Shown: one piece after another, positions 5,060 through 5,316 of the stretch
How the letters are laid out: every line of letters starts with the position of its first letter
Position numbering within the stretch: the stretch's first letter is position 1
Assembly: GCA_016286835.1 (NCBI GenBank)
Contig: JAEEUD010000143.1
Location: 1 to 5,316 of the forward strand
DNA length: 5,316 bases
Reading direction: 5' to 3'
Origin: Pyramidobacter sp.
Lineage (GTDB): Bacteria; Synergistota; Synergistia; Synergistales; Dethiosulfovibrionaceae
Notes under the pieces: model-generated
The model's input: only the letters and a program-made list of their open reading frames with translations
The model's database searches: none
What the model was told of the DNA's origin: nothing
Made by a program: the position numbers and the translations under genes

Positions 5060-5316
5060 TTAATTGCCGATCAGGAATTGTTTGATCGCCTTCCCGATGT
5101 CGCTTTCGATCATCAGGCTGCGTTCGGCGATCTCTTCCGGAATACGCTGGCGCTCGGAATTTACGCACACGTACAGGGCCTGCGGGTTTTTGAACGTGCG
5201 CTGCATGAACGGGTATTTGATGATCCCCGGCGTGTTGTAACCTACGCCCAGTTCCAGATAGACGACGCGGCCCGTTTCGTGCGCGCTGCAAAAGGCGTCG
5301 TAGCGCCCGGCGGCCG
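5060..5316 (-). CDS. C-terminal part of a SirTM-like (macrodomain-linked) sirtuin, Sir2 family
   Basis: The last 84 residues and the TAA stop are present; the N-terminal two-thirds or more lie beyond the right edge. Seen: RYDAFCSAHE, then VVYLELGVGYNTPGIIKYPF (residues 18-36 of the fragment), QRTFKNPQALYVCVN, and a closing DIGKAIKQFL helix. The LELGVGYNTPGIIKYPF string is what I recall from the C-terminal Rossmann part of class M sirtuins (SirTM), where GVGxNTPG takes the place of the GTSLxVxP ribose-binding loop of deacetylase sirtuins. Family members use NAD+ to ADP-ribosylate a lipoylated GcvH-like protein in operons with a macrodomain hydrolase and a lipoate ligase. Whether those partners exist here cannot be seen. 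A plain Sir2 deacetylase is the main alternative. The gene is convergent with argH, and no terminator of its own is visible. Confidence 0.75.
   Translation of the reverse strand, partial: AAGRYDAFCSAHETGRVVYLELGVGYNTPGIIKYPFMQRTFKNPQALYVCVNSERQRIPEEIAERSLMIESDIGKAIKQFLIGN

Noticed and set aside
5016..5291. Open frame of 91 codons at the right edge on the - strand
   Set aside because: It overlaps the sirtuin fragment in another frame. The sirtuin frame has strong family motifs, and this one is Arg/Gln-rich with none.

Overview
This 5.3 kb GC-rich stretch comes from a bacterial chromosome. The mix of genes (a Na+/pantothenate symporter pair, a LysN-type class I aminotransferase, a stand-alone argH, and the C-terminus of a macrodomain-linked type sirtuin) and the short, well-punctuated transcription units with strong AGGAGG ribosome binding sites suggest a gut or oral anaerobe. 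A member of the Synergistota such as a Pyramidobacter relative would fit, but this is an impression from protein style, not a proven assignment. No phage, IS element, CRISPR array, tRNA or rRNA was seen.

Left third (1-1508), leftward: a small two-helix membrane protein (YhdT family) overlaps by 11 nt the start of a sodium/pantothenate symporter (panF) that runs off the left edge. The pair appears to be transcribed from a TATAAT-type promoter near 1345. A leader of roughly 235 nt precedes it, rich in GC hairpins and including a candidate attenuator (stem-loop plus T5). Two tandem terminators for the next gene upstream lie just before that promoter.

Middle (1509-3299), leftward: a short secreted protein of unknown function (best start is a TTG, not the upstream GTG) follows a PLP-dependent aminotransferase. 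The aminotransferase has its own strong terminator, so the two are probably separate units. The aminotransferase is divergent from argH.

Right (3300-5316): the 236-nt divergent intergenic region holds a consensus argH promoter (TTGACA-16-TATAAT). The promoter is overlaid by a three-copy half-site pattern and an imperfect 22-bp palindrome, which look like an operator. argH (argininosuccinate lyase, last step of arginine synthesis) is complete and ends in a strong intrinsic terminator. Beyond it, convergent, lies the C-terminal 84 residues of a sirtuin resembling the SirTM class, which in other bacteria carries out protein ADP-ribosylation together with a macrodomain hydrolase. The rest of that locus lies off the right edge.

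The genes do not form one pathway. The region is ordinary metabolic chromosome. The parts most worth following up are the yhdT-panF leader, the argH operator-like repeats and the sirtuin locus at the edge.
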